DNA from: Actinomycetota bacterium
GTDB lineage: Bacteria > Actinomycetota > Acidimicrobiia > Acidimicrobiales > Ilumatobacteraceae
NCBI GenBank assembly: GCA_017853685.1
Contig: JAFMJD010000004.1
Location: 1-41,026 of the forward strand
Reading direction: 5' to 3'
Length of the DNA stretch: 41,026 nucleotides
In this document: positions 36,470 to 41,026 of the stretch, piece after piece
Numbering within the stretch: the first letter of the stretch is position 1
How the letters are laid out: each line of letters opens with the position of its first letter
Position numbers and translations under genes: made by a program
The notes under the pieces: model-generated
Databases searched by the model: none
Told to the model about the DNA's origin: nothing
What the model saw: the letters and a program-made list of their open reading frames with translations, nothing else

Positions 36470-37839
36470 GAAGCGTCGATCTGGGGCCACCGGTGCGGCA
36501 CGGTGATCCCGGTGCGGCGCAGCAGGGATGCTTGACGCTGTTGTGCCTCATCCCAGAGTGCACCGACGTCGAGGGTGGTGCTGCGGCCGTCCCGAACCAC
36601 CTGTCGGCCGGCCACGAACACATCGCGTACTGAGCGGCCATCGGTTCCCCACACGAGTTGCAGGCCGACGTCGCCGCGTGGCGACCAACCCCACCCGTCG
36701 GTGCGGTGCACCACGATGTCGGCCTGCTTGCCGACCTCGAGCGATCCGATGCGGTCTGCCATCCCGATGGCCTCTGCCCCGGCGATCGTTGCGAGTTCGA
36801 AGGCTTCGTGCGCACCGAAGCGTTCGGGCTCGAGGCGAACATCTCGGGCAAGTCCGGCGGCGAGGGCAGCGGCGCGGAGAATGTCGGCAACGTCGCCTGC
36901 ATTCGATGCGTCACAGCCGAGCGCAACACGTCCGCCGCGTTCGACGATCTCGGCGTGTCGACCCGCTCGTGTTACACCCTGCCCGAGGCGCAGATATGCC
37001 CACGGGCAGTACGCAATAGCGGTGCGACTGCGCAGGACGAGATCGATCTCGACATCGTCGAACCACACGCCGTGCGCCAGCACCAGGTGCGGGCCCAGCA
37101 CGCCGAGGTGATCGAGGTGCACCACCGGTCGCCGACCGGTGCGCTCGAGATAACGCTCGGGGTCCGACGATGTGGGCGACAGATGCATCGTCATGTTGGT
37201 GCCCCGGCGTCGGGCGAGATCACTTGCACCCACGAGCAACGCGTCCGACGCGAGATCGTGGCCCACCAGCGTCACCCAGCCCTCGATGAGGCCCCCGAGA
37301 GGAAAGCGGTCGAGCACCTCGGCCTGCCAGCCCAGCACCTCATCGACGGTGCCCACGAACGGACCGCTCTCGATGTCCCAGCCCCAGGTGCCGATCGTGC
37401 CGCGCAACCCTGCACGCTCCATCCCGCGCGCCACTGAGACGGGGTGTGCCACGGTGCCGGCCTCCACCACGGTGGTCACGCCGTTCTGGAGCGACTCCAG
37501 TGCGCAGATTGCTGCGGAGATCTCGTCGTCTTCCGGGGTGTGCTCGCTGTGGATGGGCACGGACCACCCGAAGATGCTCACGCCGGGTGCCAGCAGATCG
37601 GGAATGCAACTGCGCACCAGTGGATCGCCCGTGAAGTGCTGGTGTGCGTTCACCATGCCGGGTGTCACCACACATCCGGCCGCATCGACGTGCACCGCAT
37701 CGGGGTAGGCGGCCCGCAGTTGTGCTGTGGAACCGACTGCAGTGATGCGGTTGTCGGTGACCACGATCGAGCCGCCGAGGAGCACATCACGTGAGGGGTT
37801 CATCGTGACGATGTCCCCACCACTGAGAATGACTTGCAT
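36466..37839 (-). CDS. Amidohydrolase, paralog B
   Basis: VTPGMVNAHQHFTGDPLVRS, MHLSPTSSDPERY, LAHGVWFDDVEI, GCDASNAGDV; co-linear with paralog A. Confidence 0.88.
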   Translation of the reverse strand: MQVILSGGDIVTMNPSRDVLLGGSIVVTDNRITAVGSTAQLRAAYPDAVHVDAAGCVVTPGMVNAHQHFTGDPLVRSCIPDLLAPGVSIFGWSVPIHSEHTPEDDEISAAICALESLQNGVTTVVEAGTVAHPVSVARGMERAGLRGTIGTWGWDIESGPFVGTVDEVLGWQAEVLDRFPLGGLIEGWVTLVGHDLASDALLVGASDLARRRGTNMTMHLSPTSSDPERYLERTGRRPVVHLDHLGVLGPHLVLAHGVWFDDVEIDLVLRSRTAIAYCPWAYLRLGQGVTRAGRHAEIVERGGRVALGCDASNAGDVADILRAAALAAGLARDVRLEPERFGAHEAFELATIAGAEAIGMADRIGSLEVGKQADIVVHRTDGWGWSPRGDVGLQLVWGTDGRSVRDVFVAGRQVVRDGRSTTLDVGALWDEAQQRQASLLRRTGITVPHRWPQIDAS

Positions 37840-37888
37840 GTGCGCTCCTCGATGGGTGTGGATCAGCGCGGTGGCCCGGGCCTGTGGG

Positions 37889-38923
37889 TCAGGGCCGCAG
37901 CAGGATCTTGCCGAACACGTCGTTGCTCGCCAACTTCTCCTGCGCCCGGCCCGCTTCGGCGAGCGGATATTCCGAGTCGATCGTTGCGCTGAAGTTTCCG
38001 CTGCAGAACATGTCCCATACCGGGCCGAACTCCTCGGGCCGGTATGGGTCCGATCCGATGATGGAGATTCCCGAGTGGAACACGTAGCCGAGCGACGGGA
38101 TGGTGGCGGTGTCGCCCGAGGAGTTTCCGCAGTTCACCAAGCGACCCTTGATACCCAGTGCGAAGAGTGACGGCCCGAACAGTGCCGTGCCGACATGGTC
38201 GAACACCATGCGAACACCTGCGCCGGCCGTGAGGCCGCGCACCCATCCGGCAACATCGCCGGTGCGATTGTTCATCACGTGGTCGGCGCCGAGTTCGAGT
38301 GCCTTGTCGCACTTGTCGTCGGTACCCGCGGTGGCGAACACCGTGGCGCCGGCCTGCTTCGCGAGTTGGATGCCGGCCACCGATACACCCGACCCTGCGG
38401 CATGGATGAGCACGCTCTCACCGGAGTGCAGACCGCCCACATCGAAGAGCGCATGTGCCGCAGTGAGCCAGCAGGTGGGGAACGTTGCCGCCTGCTCGAG
38501 GCTCATCGAGTCGGGGATCCGGTACACGTGGGTGGCGGGGGCGAGACAGAGCTCTGCATAACCGCCGTGCTCGGTTGCGCCCAGCACACCGAGGTCGCCG
38601 TAGAGATCCCCACGCCCGGCCAGACGCGAGCCCGCGGGGACACCTGACATCGAGGGATCCACCACCACGCGGTCTCCGACCGAGACGGTTCGCACGTTGC
38701 TGCCCACTCGTGCCACGGTGCCGGCGATGTCCATGCCCGCAATGTGTGGATACGTGAAGCCCGGCATCTGGAACCAGCCGTTGCGCTGCACGATGTCGAG
38801 ACGATTGAGTGCACACGCGCCCACTCGGATCACGACGTCGTCGACACCCGGCTCTGGATCGTCGATGTCGGTGTACTGGAGGACTTCGGGTCCGCCCGGC
38901 TGGTGGTAGAGCACCGCTTTCAC
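37889..38923 (-). CDS. Zinc-type/quinone oxidoreductase-like MDR alcohol dehydrogenase
   Basis: MKAVLYHQPGGPEVLQYTDIDDPEPGVDDVVIRV...GMDIAGTVARVGSNV...VLIHAAGSGVSVAGIQLAKQAGATVFATA. Confidence 0.92.
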   Translation of the reverse strand: MKAVLYHQPGGPEVLQYTDIDDPEPGVDDVVIRVGACALNRLDIVQRNGWFQMPGFTYPHIAGMDIAGTVARVGSNVRTVSVGDRVVVDPSMSGVPAGSRLAGRGDLYGDLGVLGATEHGGYAELCLAPATHVYRIPDSMSLEQAATFPTCWLTAAHALFDVGGLHSGESVLIHAAGSGVSVAGIQLAKQAGATVFATAGTDDKCDKALELGADHVMNNRTGDVAGWVRGLTAGAGVRMVFDHVGTALFGPSLFALGIKGRLVNCGNSSGDTATIPSLGYVFHSGISIIGSDPYRPEEFGPVWDMFCSGNFSATIDSEYPLAEAGRAQEKLASNDVFGKILLRP

Positions 38924-39858
38924 TTCAAACCCCTGATGAATGGTCTGGCGAGTGCCGCTGGTTGGCGTACCCGCTTGGCGAACAGCGCCATCGCAATGAT
39001 GGTCACCAGACTCGGTGCCATGGCGAGGAACGCCGAATCGATTCCCTTGTACCCGAGCGACGGGATGGTGAGTGCGAACGAGCCCACCAGTCCGAAGACC
39101 ACACAGCCCACCACGGAGCCCTTGAGTGTCCAGCCGCCGAAGATCACTGCGGCGATGGCGATGTACCCGCGCCCACCGATCAGTGAGTCCTCGAAGCGAC
39201 CCGAGCGGGCGAAGAGGAAGTACGCCCCACCGATCCCGCTGAGCATGCCGGTGAGATAGATCGTCTGGCGCCGCAGCTTGTTCACGTGGAGTCCGGAGAC
39301 ATCGGCAGCATTGGGGTCCTCGCCGACCGCACGCACTTCGAGACCCCAGCGGGTGCGATACAGCAGCCACCACATGAAGGGGATCACCGGATACACGAGG
39401 TACAGCACCCACGGTTGGTCGAACAGCGCAGGCCCCACGATCGGTATGTCGCCGAGACCCGGAACCTTCCAGCGAGACACGAGCGAGGTCTTGGGCTCGT
39501 TCGAGCCTGCGAGGAACCCCACCACGCCGAGCACGAGGGTGTTGAGCACCAATCCCACGACGAACTGGTCTGCCGAGAGTCGATGGCTCATATTGGCCTG
39601 AACGAGCGCCACGATGAGTCCGGCCACTGCAGCAATCAGCAGTGCCAGCAACACCGACCCGGTTTGCTCCTGGCCGACGGCGCCGGCGAAGGCGCCGGCC
39701 AGCATCATGCCCTCGATGGAAATGTTGATCGTGCCGGCCTTCTCTGCTGCGAGTTCGCCCGACGCAGCGAACAGCAGCACCACTGCTGCGATGATCGCAT
39801 TGCGATAGGCGCTCTCGTTGGTCGCAACATCGGCGACTGCACTCCAGAAATCGCCCAT
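38920..39858 (-). CDS. ABC transporter permease (BMP/nucleoside-type)
   Basis: AASGELAAEKAGTINISIEGMMLAGAFAGA; multi-TM; GLEVRAVGEDPNAADVSGLHV. Confidence 0.92.
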   Translation of the reverse strand: MGDFWSAVADVATNESAYRNAIIAAVVLLFAASGELAAEKAGTINISIEGMMLAGAFAGAVGQEQTGSVLLALLIAAVAGLIVALVQANMSHRLSADQFVVGLVLNTLVLGVVGFLAGSNEPKTSLVSRWKVPGLGDIPIVGPALFDQPWVLYLVYPVIPFMWWLLYRTRWGLEVRAVGEDPNAADVSGLHVNKLRRQTIYLTGMLSGIGGAYFLFARSGRFEDSLIGGRGYIAIAAVIFGGWTLKGSVVGCVVFGLVGSFALTIPSLGYKGIDSAFLAMAPSLVTIIAMALFAKRVRQPAALARPFIRGLK

Positions 39859-39859
39859 G

Positions 39860-41014
39860 TCAGGTCCTCGAACTTGCTGCGGCAAGGGCCCGGCGGCGGG
39901 CTCGGATGTACAAGATGGCGGGCGGCAGCAGCAGAGCGAGCACGATCATGCTCTGCACCACGTCGGAGATCCGGGCCGATACGCCGGTGGCGCGCAGGAA
40001 ACCCGAACCGCTGCGCAGTGCGCCGAAAACGAATGCCACAAAGATCAACACGAGCGCTCGTTGGTTCGCCACGAGCGCAGCGAGCAGGCCGGCGAAACCG
40101 ATACCGGCACCGAAGTTCGCCACCAGCTGATAACTGCCGAAGTCGCCGCCGGCGAGCATCACGCCACCGGCGAGGCCGGCGAAGCCTCCCGAGGCGAGCA
40201 TGGCGACGAACCCGTATCGCTTCTCGGAGACGCCTGCACGCTGAGCAGTACGGGGATTGTTGCCCAGCATGCGCAGGCGGAAACCGGTGGTGCTGCGTGC
40301 CATCACCACGGCGAGTGCGATGGCGAGGAGCACTGCGAGAAACACGCTGATGGGGAACTCGTTGCCGAAGATGTGAATACGCGGGATGCGCACATCCGGA
40401 GCAAGCACTTCGCTCACCTGGTTGCGGTTGGCCCGGCCCTCCGACGAAGCGAGCAGCAGCCAACGGTTCCGAAGTCCCCAGCCCATGAAGTTGGCCGCTA
40501 CCACACCGAGGAGCAGTGTGGTGAGTACCTCGGGCACCTTGTACCAGTAGCGGAGGAAGCCGGCGATACCCGCCCAGATCGCGCCGCCCGCGATTCCCGC
40601 GATGATCGCCACGATGAGCGCGAGTGGCCCCGGGCCGCCGAGGCGCACTGCGACATAGGTGGCCACACTTGCGCCGATGAGCAACTGTCCCTCTTGGCCG
40701 ATGTTCACGAGCCCGGCGCGACCACTCACGATGGTGCCCAGGCCCACCAGCAGGATCGGTGCGGCGTACCCGAGTGTGAGACCGATGCGGCCCGCCTTGC
40801 GCAGGCTGCCGTCGAACATCGCGGTGTACACATCGGTCCACGACCCACCGGTGGACATCACCAGCACGGCAGACACCGTGAGCGCCACAAAGAGACAGAG
40901 GGCGTAGAGCCCCACGATCTCGGCGACCTCGGTGCGCCGCGACCGTCCGGCGGTGTCGGCGTCGGCAGGCGGGGGAGTGAGCGAGGAGTCAGCAGTGGCG
41001 TGGTCGTCAGACAC
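39860..41014 (-). CDS. ABC transporter permease (BMP/nucleoside-type)
   Basis: GRAGLVNIGQEGQLLIGASVATYVAVRLG; TTGFRLRMLGNNPRTAQRAGVS; multi-TM. Confidence 0.92.
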   Translation of the reverse strand: MSDDHATADSSLTPPPADADTAGRSRRTEVAEIVGLYALCLFVALTVSAVLVMSTGGSWTDVYTAMFDGSLRKAGRIGLTLGYAAPILLVGLGTIVSGRAGLVNIGQEGQLLIGASVATYVAVRLGGPGPLALIVAIIAGIAGGAIWAGIAGFLRYWYKVPEVLTTLLLGVVAANFMGWGLRNRWLLLASSEGRANRNQVSEVLAPDVRIPRIHIFGNEFPISVFLAVLLAIALAVVMARSTTGFRLRMLGNNPRTAQRAGVSEKRYGFVAMLASGGFAGLAGGVMLAGGDFGSYQLVANFGAGIGFAGLLAALVANQRALVLIFVAFVFGALRSGSGFLRATGVSARISDVVQSMIVLALLLPPAILYIRARRRALAAASSRT

Positions 41015-41026
41015 TGGCCCCTCCCA

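Overview
High-GC actinobacterial chromosome segment (gene content and style suggest Acidimicrobiia/Ilumatobacter-like; this is inference). No CRISPR arrays, integrases, transposases or phage genes were seen. Left part (1-12.2 kb): a Rieske oxygenase cut by the window edge, a DUF35 + thiolase-fold pair, a DUF4015-type glycoside-hydrolase-like protein, three tandem secreted SGNH hydrolases, an SDR-RidA-SDR cluster, an alkylsulfatase-like metallo-beta-lactamase, a SnoaL-like protein and a GT11-like glycosyltransferase. Centre (12.3-20.8 kb): tRNA-Arg(CCG) and the housekeeping block argS-lysA-[truncated AbiEi/DUF559-like ORF]-hom-thrC-rho, with thrB absent from the thrC-rho gap. Right part (20.8-41 kb): a catabolic region with a double-domain CaiB/BaiF CoA-transferase, a methyltransferase, two paralogous AtzA/SAH-deaminase-like amidohydrolases, a GntR regulator with a textbook TGGTnnnACCA operator, a cupin-HyuA-HyuB-Rieske operon, and a converging operon with BMP/nucleoside-type ABC permeases, a zinc-type dehydrogenase, an amidohydrolase and an AGE epimerase. 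The leads most worth following are: (i) this convergent, possibly N-heterocycle, catabolic island whose two amidohydrolases both lack the HxxE glutamate; (ii) a recurrent -10 box placed 6-7 nt before start codons (leaderless transcription), exactly conserved in front of all three SGNH genes; (iii) a DUF35/thiolase pair with a GEP motif suggesting retro-aldolase chemistry. Everything was read by eye from sequence; no searches were run.
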